Source: Vulcanimicrobiota bacterium (lineage in GTDB: Bacteria > Vulcanimicrobiota > Vulcanimicrobiia > Vulcanimicrobiales > Vulcanimicrobiaceae). Taken from it: DNA of 50,174 nucleotides. Positions 1 to 9,918 of the stretch are shown here, one piece after another. Within the stretch, counting starts at the first letter, position 1, and each line of letters opens with the position of its first letter. The translations under genes were made by a program, and so were the position numbers. The DNA lies in NCBI GenBank assembly GCA_030038215.1, contig JASHPI010000155.1, positions 1 to 50,174 of the forward strand. Direction: 5' to 3'. The notes below the pieces were generated by a model, which saw nothing but the letters and a program-made list of their open reading frames with translations, made no database searches and had not been told where the DNA came from.

Positions 1-1857
1 CAAAACAAGTACTGGATCGTCACCAGCGGCGGTGACGGCGAATGGGCCGTTCCCGAGCCCGACGATCCGAACTGGATCTGGTCGGATGCCGAAGACGGCG
101 CGCTTACGATCTACAATCGCGTCACCCAAGATGGGTGGTCCGGACAGCCCTATTTTCCGCTCGGCAGTGAGTCGTGGAATCTCGCGACCAGCAAGTACCG
201 ATTCAACTGGGAGTCGCCGATCGCGTTTGCACCCTGGCACGCGCCCGGCGGCGAGGTTATCGGGTGGTACGGCGGCAACGTCATCTTTCAGACGACCGAT
301 CGCGGGCGCAGTTGGACCGTGATCAGCCCGGATTTGACGCGCAACCTCAAATCGCATCAGATCCCGGCCGGCGGCCCGATCATCAACGACGTTTCGGGCG
401 CCGAATACAGCGATACCATCCTCGATATCGAGGCATCGCAGCGCGCGCGGGGCGAGATTTGGGTCGGCACGGATGATGGCCTAATCCAACTAACGCGTGA
501 CGGCGGAAAGCACTGGACCAACGTCACGCCGGCCGGGGCGCCCGAGTTCGGCCGCTTCGCGACGGTCGCTCCGTCGACGCTGGTCGACGGCACCGCTTAC
601 GCCATCTCCGATGCGCACCTGATGGGCGACAACGCACCGTACGCCTACGTCACGCACGACTTCGGCCGGAGCTGGACGAAGATCGTGAGCGGACTGCCGC
701 CCGATCAGTGGGTTCGTGCAATTCGACCGGACGTTCGCAACCGCAATCTCGTCTATCTCGGGACCGAGGAAGGCATCTGGATCTCATTCGATAGCGGAGC
801 GAACTGGCAAAAGTTCAACAACGATCTCCCACCCGTCTCGGTGCACGATATTCGCATGCAAGGCCGCGACGACGATCTCGTCATCGCGACGCACGGGCGT
901 TCGATCTACGTCATGGACGATATGACGCCAGTGCAGCAGCTCCAACAGGCGCAGGCGCGCGGCACCTGGCTCTTCGCGCCGCGTACCGGATACGAGTGGA
1001 CCCAGCACTCCAACGACGAGGGAACGTATACCAACTACGCCGCCGACAATCCGCCCTTAGGCGTTACAATCACCTTCTATCAGAGTCAGGTGCAGAAGGG
1101 CGCGCCGACGCTCGAGATCCTCGATGCGAGCGGCCGCGTGATCCGCACCATCTCGGGAACGCACAAAGTGCATGGTACGGACGAGCCGTATATCAGCAAC
1201 AAAGTTGGTCTGAATCGGTACACGTGGGACTTTACCGTCAATCCACCGGTGAAGTGGACCGGCGCGGTGAGTGATTTCTTAAATCCGAGTGCCGGACCAG
1301 GCGTCGTACCCGGGAACTACGCAGCCCGCATGACGCTCTCGGGTCACACCTACGTGCAACGTTTCCGCGTAGAGCCGGATCCGCGCTCGCGTTTCACGCA
1401 GGCCGAGTATCAGCGCACATTCGATGAGGCGATGCGTCAGATGGCGCGCCTTTCGCAGGTTAATACGATCCTCAACAACCTCGACGATCTGAAGAAAGCG
1501 ATGGACGCGGCTTCAGCAGAAGCAAAGAAGGCAAACAACGCCGTGATTGCCTCTCAGTTGGAAACGGCCGCTGCCGCGCGCAAGACGCTCTTCGATTCGC
1601 TCGCCGTGAACCTGCGCGGCGAGGGTACTGAAGACGAAGGCAGGCTCCACGAAGACTTGCTTGGCGCCTTCGGTAATGCTCAGGGTCTGATCACACCGCC
1701 GGTCGTAAACTTCCTCGCTCGCGTCGGGGTCGAATATCGCCAAGGCATTGCCCGTTACAATGCGTTCCTTGTGAACGTGCTCCCGAGCGTGAATGCGGCG
1801 TTGCAGCACGCCGGCATGAAGACGCTGCCTGCCGTCAAAACCGTTACGGCGCTATGA
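1..1857 (+). CDS. BNR/sortilin-like repeat secreted protein, 5' end outside window
   Basis: The reading frame is open from the first base and ends at TGA 1855-1857, so 618 C-terminal residues are visible. Repeated Asp-box-like motifs (TTDRGRSW, TRDGGKHW, THDFGRSW, SFDSGANW) mark beta-propeller blades of the BNR/VPS10 type. After the propeller there is a region resembling a FlgD-like beta-domain (TLEILDASGRVIRT) and a charged helical C-terminus. Such proteins are usually annotated as secreted glycosyl hydrolase-like or WD40/YVTN/BNR-repeat proteins, and most have no proven substrate. The whole length is closely similar to the next gene, which starts in a 4-base ATGA overlap, so the two look like a tandem duplication translated together. 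The signal peptide lies outside the window. The family call is firm; enzymatic activity is not shown. Confidence 0.88.
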   Translation, partial: QNKYWIVTSGGDGEWAVPEPDDPNWIWSDAEDGALTIYNRVTQDGWSGQPYFPLGSESWNLATSKYRFNWESPIAFAPWHAPGGEVIGWYGGNVIFQTTDRGRSWTVISPDLTRNLKSHQIPAGGPIINDVSGAEYSDTILDIEASQRARGEIWVGTDDGLIQLTRDGGKHWTNVTPAGAPEFGRFATVAPSTLVDGTAYAISDAHLMGDNAPYAYVTHDFGRSWTKIVSGLPPDQWVRAIRPDVRNRNLVYLGTEEGIWISFDSGANWQKFNNDLPPVSVHDIRMQGRDDDLVIATHGRSIYVMDDMTPVQQLQQAQARGTWLFAPRTGYEWTQHSNDEGTYTNYAADNPPLGVTITFYQSQVQKGAPTLEILDASGRVIRTISGTHKVHGTDEPYISNKVGLNRYTWDFTVNPPVKWTGAVSDFLNPSAGPGVVPGNYAARMTLSGHTYVQRFRVEPDPRSRFTQAEYQRTFDEAMRQMARLSQVNTILNNLDDLKKAMDAASAEAKKANNAVIASQLETAAAARKTLFDSLAVNLRGEGTEDEGRLHEDLLGAFGNAQGLITPPVVNFLARVGVEYRQGIARYNAFLVNVLPSVNAALQHAGMKTLPAVKTVTAL

Positions 1858-4800
1858 TGATGCTCTCGACTCTGGTCATCGCCGCTGCGGCGTACGCGAA
1901 CCTTGCTTGGCGTTCGATCGGTCCGGCGATCGCCGGAGGACGCGTCGCTGCGGTTGCCGGGACGCCGCAAGACGATCAGCTCTACTACCTGGGAACCGCC
2001 GGCGGCGGCGTTTGGCAAACGATCAACGGCGGCGCGACTTGGTCGCCGGTTTTCGAAAAACAGAGCGTCGGCGCGATCGGTGCGGTCGCCATCGACCCGA
2101 CCAACGAGAAGGTCGTTTGGGCCGGCACTGGCGAGGCGAATCCGCGCAATGACGTCAGCTACGGTGATGGTCTCTACAAAACCACCGATGGCGCGAAGAC
2201 GTGGCGGCGTGTCGGGCTGGCCGGCGTCTGGAGCATCTCGCGGATCGCGATCGATCCGCGTAATCCGCGTCACGTGGTCGTAGGCGCTTTCGGCGACCCC
2301 TTCAAAGACTCGCCCGATCGCGGCGTCTACGTGACGTTCGACGGCGGAGCGACGTGGAGCAAGTCGCTTTACCTCGGGCCGTCAAGCGGCGCCAGCGACG
2401 TCGCGGTCAATCCGCAGAATCCTAATATCGTCTACGCCGGCATGTGGCAGTTCCGTCGCGTGCCTTGGACGTTCTCGAGCGGCGGTCCGGATGACGGGCT
2501 CTATAAATCGACCGACGGCGGGCGCACTTGGAAACGCTTGCAAGGCGGCGGACTTCCGTCCGGATATACCGGACGTATCGGATTGGCAATCGCTCCCAGC
2601 CGCCCGACGCGCGTCTTTGCGCTGATCGAAGCCAAGGGTGGTATCCTGTGGCGCACCGACGACGCCGGCGCGCATTGGACGATGACCAGCGACGACACGC
2701 TCGTCGATCAGCGCCCGTTCTACTTCACGCACATCGCCGTCGATCCGCGCAATGCGGACCACGTTTACGCCGTGTCGGAAATGCTGTCGGAGAGTAAGGA
2801 CGGCGGTAAGAAGTTTACCGAGATCGCCAAGGACGTGCACGTCGACTATCACGCGATCTGGATCGATCCGACCAACCCCAAACGCGTCATCACCGGTGAA
2901 GACGGCGGCTACGCGCTCACGAACGACCTCGAACACTGGTCGTTTTCGCGTAACTTGACCATCGGGCAGATCTACCACGTCGGTCTCTCAAATGAGAATC
3001 CGTATCTCGTCTGCGTCGCATTCCAGGACAACGGCGGATTCTGCGGGCCGGAAAACTCCCTTGACAACGAAGGAATTCTCGACCGTCACTGGATCGACGT
3101 GGTCGGCGGAGACGGCATGTGGGCCGTCCCGGATCCGATCGATCCCCGCTATATCTGGACCGATTTGGAGGACGGTGCCGTCACGATCTTCGATCGGAAA
3201 ACCCAGGTATCGCGGTTCATCCGGCCATACGACTCCTTCCCGGGCAGTTTTCTCGGACCGTTCGACCTGAGCACGGTTCCTTATCGGTTCAACTGGGACG
3301 CCCCGATCGCGTTTGCGCCATGGGACGGTCACATCGGATGGTACGGCGGCAACGTGCTCTTTCAATCGACCGATCGTGGCGAAACGTGGAAGATCATCAG
3401 CCCAGATCTCACTCGCAACATCAAATCGCATCAGCTTCCGGCGGGCGGCCCCCTGGCGAAGGACGTTTCGGGCGCCGAGTATTCCGACACGATCCTGTAT
3501 GTCGAGGGATCGGCGGTCGACCAGGGTGAGATTTGGGTCGGGACCGACGACGGCTACGCGCAAATGACGCGCGATTCGGGCGCACACTGGGAGAACGTGA
3601 CGCCGCCCGGCACGCCGCAGTACGCGCGCGTCGAGGCGGCCGCGCCCTCGCCGCTCGTTCCGGGCACGGCGTACGTCATCGCCGACAATCACCGGATGGG
3701 CGATTACGCGCCGTACGCATTCGTCACGCACGACTACGGCAAGACTTGGACGAAGATCGTCGACGGGCTGCCCGCCGACCAGTACGTCCGCACGATTCGC
3801 CCCGATCTGCACAACGCGAACATCGTCTACGCAGGGACCGAGAACGGTTTATGGATCTCGTTCGACGGCGGCGCTCACTGGCAAGACTTTCGCATCAATC
3901 TCCCGGCCGTATCGGTCCGCGACATTCGCTTCGCCCCCCAGTTCAACGACCTGGTGGTCGCGACGCACGGCCGCGACACATGGATCCTCGACGACGCGAG
4001 CGCGATCCAACAACTTGGAACCGCCGAACAGGCCGGCGTGATGCTCTTTGCACCTCGCACCTCGTACGAATATCACTACCACTCCAACGACTTGGGAATT
4101 TACACGCGCTTTGCGGGCGACAACCCGCCCAAAGGCGCGATCGTCGACTTCTATCAGGCTGCGCCGCAGAAGAGCGCGCCGACGTTGCAAATCCTCGACT
4201 CCAGCGGGGCCGTTATTCGCACCGTCAAGGGCACGCACAAGGTGAAGGGCAAAGAGGAGCCGTGGGTGTCGAACAAGGCGGGAATCAACCGCTACGTTTG
4301 GGACTTTACCGAAGATCCGCCGACCAAATGGTATGGCGCCGCAAAGGAAGACTACCAGGGCCCCAAAACCGGACCTACCGTCGTGCCCGGCACTTACACC
4401 GTGCAAATCGCCCTCGATGGGAAGACGCTCCGCCAGCAGGTGGTCGTAAAGCCCGATCCGCGCGACGATTGGACTCAGGCGCAGTACCAAGCCGGCTATG
4501 CGTTCGCGAAGAAGTATTCGATCGTTTACGGCAAGATCGACGAAGCGCTGAACAACCTGGATGCGATCAAGAAGTCGCTGTCGAGCGCAGCCGCCGCAGC
4601 CAAGACCAACCCTTCGTTGGCGGCTCAGATCGCGGCGGCACAGCAGCAATGGCAGCCCGTCTTCTCGGGCTTCACCGCCGATTATCACAACGACGAAGAC
4701 TCGATTCAGCGCCCGGGCTCCCTGCGCGAGTCGATCCCGCGTACCGGCTTCGGCGGACCACAGCTTCCGCCCACGGCCGCACAGCTCGACTTCGCCAAGC

Positions 4801-4931
4801 GCTTCGACGCCGCATACGTTAACGCGGTTGCGAACTACAATGCATACGTCTCAACGCTCGCGCCGCTGCAGACGGGCTTGAAGAGCGCCGCCATCAAGCC
4901 GCTTCAGGGAGCAAATCCCGTTACGCCGTAG
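1854..4931 (+). CDS. BNR/sortilin-like repeat secreted protein (complete paralogue)
   Basis: This gene encodes 1025 residues and starts at the ATG inside the ATGA overlap with the preceding paralogue. A short hydrophobic N-terminus (residues 1-18) is a possible signal peptide, with no lipobox. Many blade motifs of the S/T-x-D-x-G-x-T/H-W type follow (TINGGATW, TTDGAKTW, TFDGGATW, STDGGRTW, STDRGETW, TRDSGAHW, SFDGGAHW), consistent with one or two beta-propellers over about 750 residues. A FlgD-like segment and a helical Ala/Gln-rich tail with a C-terminal hydrophobic stretch complete it. Long blocks match the upstream gene, for example around IISPDLTRN and KSHQ-PAGGP. It is likely exported; the binding partner or carbohydrate substrate is unknown. 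It ends 3 bases before the convergent phosphoesterase gene. Confidence 0.9.
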   Translation: MMMLSTLVIAAAAYANLAWRSIGPAIAGGRVAAVAGTPQDDQLYYLGTAGGGVWQTINGGATWSPVFEKQSVGAIGAVAIDPTNEKVVWAGTGEANPRNDVSYGDGLYKTTDGAKTWRRVGLAGVWSISRIAIDPRNPRHVVVGAFGDPFKDSPDRGVYVTFDGGATWSKSLYLGPSSGASDVAVNPQNPNIVYAGMWQFRRVPWTFSSGGPDDGLYKSTDGGRTWKRLQGGGLPSGYTGRIGLAIAPSRPTRVFALIEAKGGILWRTDDAGAHWTMTSDDTLVDQRPFYFTHIAVDPRNADHVYAVSEMLSESKDGGKKFTEIAKDVHVDYHAIWIDPTNPKRVITGEDGGYALTNDLEHWSFSRNLTIGQIYHVGLSNENPYLVCVAFQDNGGFCGPENSLDNEGILDRHWIDVVGGDGMWAVPDPIDPRYIWTDLEDGAVTIFDRKTQVSRFIRPYDSFPGSFLGPFDLSTVPYRFNWDAPIAFAPWDGHIGWYGGNVLFQSTDRGETWKIISPDLTRNIKSHQLPAGGPLAKDVSGAEYSDTILYVEGSAVDQGEIWVGTDDGYAQMTRDSGAHWENVTPPGTPQYARVEAAAPSPLVPGTAYVIADNHRMGDYAPYAFVTHDYGKTWTKIVDGLPADQYVRTIRPDLHNANIVYAGTENGLWISFDGGAHWQDFRINLPAVSVRDIRFAPQFNDLVVATHGRDTWILDDASAIQQLGTAEQAGVMLFAPRTSYEYHYHSNDLGIYTRFAGDNPPKGAIVDFYQAAPQKSAPTLQILDSSGAVIRTVKGTHKVKGKEEPWVSNKAGINRYVWDFTEDPPTKWYGAAKEDYQGPKTGPTVVPGTYTVQIALDGKTLRQQVVVKPDPRDDWTQAQYQAGYAFAKKYSIVYGKIDEALNNLDAIKKSLSSAAAAAKTNPSLAAQIAAAQQQWQPVFSGFTADYHNDEDSIQRPGSLRESIPRTGFGGPQLPPTAAQLDFAKRFDAAYVNAVANYNAYVSTLAPLQTGLKSAAIKPLQGANPVTP

Positions 4932-4934
4932 GAA

Positions 4935-6272
4935 CTACTCATAGTCCGGGATGCGGTCGTCAACGGGTTGACGCAAGAAGAAGGTGCGGTCGAGGGGTGC
5001 GTGGATCGGCGAGAACTTGCGCGGCGGCTGCGCGAAGTCGAGACAATCCGCTGCGGGCGAGGTTGCGCGCTCGTCTGCGGCGGATAGCTGACCGAGGCCG
5101 AACAGGTCTTCGGCAAAGCGCAGGACGCTCGCGGTCTCGTACTGCACGTGCGAAACGTAATTTTTCTTAGCATACGGCGAGATCACGAGCAACGGCACGC
5201 GAAAGCCGACGCCGTCGTAACCCTTATACGGCGGAGGCACTTGGTCGTAGAAACCGCCCCAATCGTCCCACTGCACGAAGACGACGGTATGGTTCCAGAA
5301 GCGGCTCTCTCCGATCGCGTTGACGATCGCGCTAACCCATGAAGGACCGTATCCACCGCCGCAATCACTGTGATCGGAGTCGGGGCACGTCGGGGTGATC
5401 CAGGTGAAGTTTGCAAGCTTGCCGGCCGCAACGTCGGTCAGGAATCGTTTCTGCGGCGTGATGACGTCCTTCTTCCAGTCCGGCCCCTCGAAAATGTGTC
5501 GCACGGCTTGATACCCCGACCAGTAGCCGCTGATCGGCCGAGTATATCGGCTGGTGTAGAAACGCCATGAGAGGCCGGCCTTATCGAGCTCGTCACCGAG
5601 CGTCATGTAGTCAAAGCAGGGAACCTGAGAGAGTCCGAAGGTGCGTTCGTGCGTGATCGTCGGAACGATGTCTTCTATCGTTCCTCCACAGCCCCACTCC
5701 AACCCCGGGACGTCGACGCTCGATTGCGCCTGCGCCGCGATGATATATTGGTGCGCGACAAAGCTCTCGTCGAGCTGCGATTGGAACATCCGGTCCGCCA
5801 AGACCCAATCGTGCGCCATCTCGAAATATGGCTTCGTTTCGCTGTGCGGAACGTAGGCATACTGTGGATGACCGGACGGCCCGCTCTGGATCATCTCTTT
5901 GTTGAAACCGTCCATCCGGCAATCGGTCCCGGGGAGCTTGCCGGTTCCACGGCAATCTTCGATCATGGCCGTCAACGAATGGTCGATGGTGTATACGGTC
6001 GCGAGACTGACCGGCTGCAGCGGGATCCACCTGCCTCTGGAGTCTCTTCCGCGCGTGACCGTGTCGGCTCCGGGATAGCCGTAAAAGAGATCGTCGAAGC
6101 TGCGGTTCTCTTGCACGATGTAGACGACGTGCTGGATTTTTCCGGCGCCGCTGGTCAGCGATGAAAACAGCATTCGGCCGGCGGGCAGGGGCGCGGCCGG
6201 CGAGGCGGCCGAACACGCTGCGAGTGTGAGGAGCGCCGCAGCGGGCAGCGTTGCGCGCAGCGACGCGGTCAC
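4935..6272 (-). CDS. Phosphoesterase-family lipoprotein (acid phosphatase/phospholipase C-like)
   Basis: A 445-residue protein of the phosphoesterase family (PF04185), which includes phospholipase C and acid phosphatase AcpA. The N-terminus is a lipoprotein signal with lipobox LAAC (Cys20). The hallmark N-terminal metal motif IVQENRSFDDLF lies at about residues 52-63, and the later motifs WDDWGGFYD-VPPP and RVPLLVISPYA are present. The metal-site segment reads WDDWGG where classical members have DEHGG, so substrate preference may differ. Expected role: hydrolysis of phosphate esters outside the cytoplasmic membrane. It lies 10 bases downstream of a clear paralogue on the same strand, so the two probably form one transcript. 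Substrate (phospholipid or small ester) cannot be read from the sequence. Confidence 0.9.
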   Translation of the reverse strand: MTASLRATLPAAALLTLAACSAASPAAPLPAGRMLFSSLTSGAGKIQHVVYIVQENRSFDDLFYGYPGADTVTRGRDSRGRWIPLQPVSLATVYTIDHSLTAMIEDCRGTGKLPGTDCRMDGFNKEMIQSGPSGHPQYAYVPHSETKPYFEMAHDWVLADRMFQSQLDESFVAHQYIIAAQAQSSVDVPGLEWGCGGTIEDIVPTITHERTFGLSQVPCFDYMTLGDELDKAGLSWRFYTSRYTRPISGYWSGYQAVRHIFEGPDWKKDVITPQKRFLTDVAAGKLANFTWITPTCPDSDHSDCGGGYGPSWVSAIVNAIGESRFWNHTVVFVQWDDWGGFYDQVPPPYKGYDGVGFRVPLLVISPYAKKNYVSHVQYETASVLRFAEDLFGLGQLSAADERATSPAADCLDFAQPPRKFSPIHAPLDRTFFLRQPVDDRIPDYE

Positions 6273-6282
6273 ACCGCTCGCC

Positions 6283-7635
6283 TCACTCGTAATCCGGCAT
6301 GCGCCGGTCCAGCAAGTGGTGGAGGAAATATCTCCATTTCAAGGGCGCCGCGATCGGCACGAACGGACGCGGAGGTCGCGAGAAATCGAAGCAGTCGCCG
6401 GCGGGTGAGTTCGCGCGCTTGTCCGCGGCTGCCAGGCGCCCCAATCCGAAGAGATCTTCGGCAAACTTCAGGACGCTGGCGGTTTCGTACTGCACGTGCG
6501 AAACGTGACCGTGCTTCGCGTAAGGCGAGATAACCAGAAGCGGAACGCGAAAACCGAGACCGTCGTAATTCTCGTACGGAGGCGGCACATGATCGTAGAG
6601 GCCGCCCCAGTCGTCCCACTGCACGAAGATGGCGGTCGAGTTCCAGAACTTGCTCTTACCGATCGTGTTGACGAGCGCGGCCACCCATGAGGGACCATCG
6701 CCACCGCCGCAGTTGACGTGATCGGAGTCGAAGCACTCGGGCGTGATCCACGTGAAGTTTGCCAGCTTTCCGGCGCGCACGTCGGTGAGAAACTTGCTTT
6801 GCGGGACGCAGCAAAGCACGTCTTTGCCCCAGTCCGGGCCGTAGTAGATATGCCGAATCGCCTGATAAGACGACCAATAGCTTCCGCCGTCGCTCGACGG
6901 TGAATCGTACTTGCTGGTGTAGAAGCGCCACGAAAGTCCGGCCTGGTCGAGCTCGTCGCCGAGCGTCTTGTAGTCGAAGCAGACCGTCTGACTCGGACCG
7001 GTGCCGCGCTCTTGCGTGATCGTGGCGACGGTGTCGCCGGCGCCGCCCGCGCAGCCCCACAGGCTGTAAGGCAGGTTGACGCTGGACTGTGCCTGCGCGG
7101 CGATGATGTACTGATGTGAGACGAAGCTCTCGTCGAGATGCGACTGGAACATCCGATCGCCCAGTACCCACTCGCGCGCCATGTCGAAATACGGCTTCGA
7201 GTCTTTGTGCGGCACGTAGACGTACTCCGGATTTGGCGGACCGCCGCTGGTTTCTTCATTATTGAAGCCGTCCATCGCGCATTTGGTGCCGGGGAGTCTG
7301 CCGCTCCCGTCGCACGCCGCGAACATCGCCTGGTCGGAATGGTCGATGATGTATTGGGTCGCTAAGCTCACCGGCTGCAACGTAATCGTCTGGCCGAAGG
7401 AATTCTTTCCGCTCGACACCGTGTCCGCGCCGGGATAGCCTTGAAAGAGATTGTCGAAGCTGCGGTTCTCCTGGACGATGTAGACGATGTGCTGGATCTT
7501 CCCGGCACCCGTTTTAGCGAGCGCATGAAGCGCTGCGTTTTCGTTGACCGGCAGCCCGGCCGGCGATTGCGAACACGCGACAATCGTAAAGACTGCCGAT
7601 ACGGATAGCGCAAGGCGAGGAGAGCGGCATTGCAT
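6283..7635 (-). CDS. Phosphoesterase-family lipoprotein (paralogue)
   Basis: A 450-residue paralogue of the gene just downstream, with the same architecture: a lipoprotein signal with Cys21 (lipobox IVAC), the ENRSF metal motif at about residues 56-60, WDDWGGLYDHVPPP, and RVPLLVISPYA followed by HVSHVQYE. Conserved cysteines are shared between the two copies, suggesting disulfides and export. It uses the first ATG after the serine hydrolase gene, from which it is separated by 62 bases. The role is inferred as extracytoplasmic phosphate ester hydrolysis. Tandem duplication is directly visible from block-by-block similarity along both proteins. Confidence 0.9.
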   Translation of the reverse strand: MQCRSPRLALSVSAVFTIVACSQSPAGLPVNENAALHALAKTGAGKIQHIVYIVQENRSFDNLFQGYPGADTVSSGKNSFGQTITLQPVSLATQYIIDHSDQAMFAACDGSGRLPGTKCAMDGFNNEETSGGPPNPEYVYVPHKDSKPYFDMAREWVLGDRMFQSHLDESFVSHQYIIAAQAQSSVNLPYSLWGCAGGAGDTVATITQERGTGPSQTVCFDYKTLGDELDQAGLSWRFYTSKYDSPSSDGGSYWSSYQAIRHIYYGPDWGKDVLCCVPQSKFLTDVRAGKLANFTWITPECFDSDHVNCGGGDGPSWVAALVNTIGKSKFWNSTAIFVQWDDWGGLYDHVPPPYENYDGLGFRVPLLVISPYAKHGHVSHVQYETASVLKFAEDLFGLGRLAAADKRANSPAGDCFDFSRPPRPFVPIAAPLKWRYFLHHLLDRRMPDYE

Positions 7636-7697
7636 CGCTCGCGTTACTATGCCGCGCTTTGGACGCTTCCTTCCCGCGCAGCCGGCTCGACGACCGA

Positions 7698-8543
7698 TCA
7701 GCCCAACGTGAAAAGACGTTTCAGAAGCGCCTCGTGTCGGTACGACGAGCTCTTCCCGAAGTGAACTACGATCATCTTTGAGCTAGGCACAAGGTAGAGC
7801 GCTTGTCCACCGGAGCCGCTGGCGTAGACGAGTCCGTCTGGTGCGCCCGGCGCGCCGAGCCACCACCCCAGTCCATAGCGCGCGTTGGCTTGCGAGCCTT
7901 CGAAGCACGGACCAAGCGAGGCGCGCTCGCGCAGCACGACGCGCCCGTACTCCAGCCAGTCCAGCGGCGTCAAGAATGCGCCGGTGGGCAACGGATGGGT
8001 TCCGTCAGAAAGTTTGCGCCAGTCGGCGACGCGCACGCTGCCGGGCTCGAGAACCCGCGCGCGCAGATAGTCGTGCGGCGTTTGCCGGCGCGCCGCAAGC
8101 TTGCGCGCGAAGACCGCGCCGAAAACTTGGAACCCGATGCCGCCGTAGGTGAAGCGCGAGCCGGGTTCGTCGCGCAGCGGCATGTTCAGCGCGCGCGCGT
8201 AGGTCGGCACCGCTGCGCCCAAGCCGCCGAAGGCGAATCCGGCCGTAAGCGAGAGCAGCATACGCAGCGTGACGCGGCGCTTCCATGGATCGTCGCGCCA
8301 CACTTCGATCGTTTCGGCGACCGGCTCGTCAAGCGCAAGCAGTCCGTCGCGCTGCGCGTAGAGCGCCGCGACGCCCCAGAAGCTCTTCGTGCCGCTGTAC
8401 AGCGGGTGCGAAGTTTGTCGCGAGACGCCATCACCGTACTCTTCGAGCAGAAGATCGTCGCCGCGGGCGATCGCAAGCGCGCGTAGCCCGTGATTGCGCG
8501 CGTACGCCAAAGCAGCTTCGGTCTCGATCGCCCCGCCGGACAT
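7698..8543 (-). CDS. Serine hydrolase of the beta-lactamase/PBP-like fold
   Basis: From the ATG at 8543 this is a 281-residue protein of the beta-lactamase family (PF00144; class C beta-lactamase, EstB and D-aminopeptidase relatives). The nucleophile motif SxxK is SGTK at residues 50-53, within PLYSGTKSFWG. A tyrosine motif (FTYGG) stands where YxN is usual, and a late Gly-rich motif (SGSGGQALYLVP) stands where HxG/KTG is usual. No signal peptide is seen with this start. Longer starts at 8582 or 8603 are open but run into the opposite-strand transporter start at 8581 and add residues that do not look like the family N-terminus. It is likely a cytoplasmic esterase or peptidase; true beta-lactamase activity is doubtful. 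Confidence 0.82.
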   Translation of the reverse strand: MSGGAIETEAALAYARNHGLRALAIARGDDLLLEEYGDGVSRQTSHPLYSGTKSFWGVAALYAQRDGLLALDEPVAETIEVWRDDPWKRRVTLRMLLSLTAGFAFGGLGAAVPTYARALNMPLRDEPGSRFTYGGIGFQVFGAVFARKLAARRQTPHDYLRARVLEPGSVRVADWRKLSDGTHPLPTGAFLTPLDWLEYGRVVLRERASLGPCFEGSQANARYGLGWWLGAPGAPDGLVYASGSGGQALYLVPSSKMIVVHFGKSSSYRHEALLKRLFTLG

Positions 8544-8580
8544 AAAGGAGCGTTCGAGCGCGACTAACGAAAGCGCCTGC

Positions 8581-9906
8581 ATGAGGCCGTACGTGCTCCT
8601 CATCGCCTCCGTGGCCGCGCTGGGCGGTTTGCTCTTTGGCTACGACACCGGCGTGATCTCGGGCGCAATCCTCTTCATCACCAAAGACTTCGCGCTCGAC
8701 ACGCGCATGGCCGAGTTCACGATCAGCATCGTGCTGATCGGCTGCATTGGAGGCGCCGCGGCAGCCGGAGGACTCGCCGATCGCATCGGACGCCGGCCGA
8801 CGCTGTTGAGCGCGGGCCTGGTTTTCCTTGTCGGTGCGATCGTCTCGGCGTTGGCGCCGAACGACGGGGTTCTCTTGGTGGGACGATTCGTCGTCGGTAT
8901 CGGCATCGGTTTCAGCTCGGTGGTCGCACCGCTATACATCTCGGAGGTTGCACCCGCAACAATTCGCGGCAGCCTCGTCTCGCTCTATCAGTTCGCGATA
9001 ACGATCGGCATACTCACCGCCTACGTCGTCGATTACGCCCTGGCGCACGGCGGAGAGTGGCGGTGGATGCTCGGACTGGCGGTCGTACCGTCGCTGATCC
9101 TGATCGGCGGGATGCTGGTCATGCCCGAGAGCCCGCGCTATCTGTTCAAGATCGGCGGCGATGCCCGGGCCCGATCGGAACTGTTGCGCATCCACGTCGA
9201 TGCGGCCACGTCGGAGCGCGAGGAACGCTCGATTCGCGAGAGCCTCACCGCAAAAAGCGGCGGCTTCGAAGTCTTCCGGGTGCCGTCGACGCGGCTCGCG
9301 CTGTTTATCGGCGTTTCGCTCGCGTTGCTTCAGCAGATCACCGGCATCAACACGGTGATCTACTACGGCCCGCAAATCTTCGAGATGGCGGGCGTCACGT
9401 CGGCGACGGCTTCGATTCTCGCGCAGGCGCTGGTCGGGACGGTGAACTGTCTCTTGACCCTGGTCGCGATTTTTTTCGTGGATCGGATCGGGCGCAAACC
9501 GCTGCTCTACGCAGGGCTGGTAGGAATGTTCGTCGCGCTGTCCGCGCTCGCGTATTCCTTCGCGCAGCCGCACCTTTCCGGCAGGCTCGGGACGATCGCC
9601 TTGGCGAGCATGATGGTCTACGTGGGCTGCTTCGCTTTCAGTCTCGGACCGATTCTCTGGCTCTTGCTCGCTGAGATCTTCCCGTTGCCCGCGCGCGGCT
9701 TGGGCATGTCCATCTCGACGCTCGCGAACTGGGTCGGGAACTTCCTCGTTTCACAGTTCTTCCTTACCATGGTCGAGCGTCTCGGACAGGCCGGGACCTT
9801 TTCGATCTATGCCGCGCTTTGCGTGGTGACGATTATCTTCGTGCGCACGATGGTCCCGGAGACGAAGCGCGAGCTGCTCGAGCAGATTCGGGTGGCACCA
9901 GCCTAG
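8581..9906 (+). CDS. MFS sugar:proton symporter (sugar porter family)
   Basis: A 441-residue, twelve-helix transporter of the sugar porter family. Signature motifs are visible: GGLLFGYDTGVISGA in TM1, DRIGRRP in the loop after TM2, PESPRYL after TM6, QQITGINTVIYYGP in TM7, DRIGRKPLL in loop 8-9, and PETKRE at the C-terminus. The start at 8581 places the family-typical beginning (YVLLIASVAALGG) at the N-terminus; an upstream in-frame ATG at 8494 would add 29 unlikely residues. The next gene, an alcohol dehydrogenase, begins 12 bases after the stop and the two probably share a transcript, hinting at uptake and oxidation of a sugar or polyol. The exact substrate is unknown. Confidence 0.93.
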   Translation: MRPYVLLIASVAALGGLLFGYDTGVISGAILFITKDFALDTRMAEFTISIVLIGCIGGAAAAGGLADRIGRRPTLLSAGLVFLVGAIVSALAPNDGVLLVGRFVVGIGIGFSSVVAPLYISEVAPATIRGSLVSLYQFAITIGILTAYVVDYALAHGGEWRWMLGLAVVPSLILIGGMLVMPESPRYLFKIGGDARARSELLRIHVDAATSEREERSIRESLTAKSGGFEVFRVPSTRLALFIGVSLALLQQITGINTVIYYGPQIFEMAGVTSATASILAQALVGTVNCLLTLVAIFFVDRIGRKPLLYAGLVGMFVALSALAYSFAQPHLSGRLGTIALASMMVYVGCFAFSLGPILWLLLAEIFPLPARGLGMSISTLANWVGNFLVSQFFLTMVERLGQAGTFSIYAALCVVTIIFVRTMVPETKRELLEQIRVAPA

Positions 9907-9918
9907 AACTCCTTCGCA

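Noticed and set aside
2988-3812. 274-residue minus-strand frame in the BNR gene
   Set aside because: Antisense shadow with no domain signature.
3533-4822. Long plus-strand frame inside the second BNR gene
   Set aside because: Shadow of the real frame: Arg-rich product without BNR or other motifs.
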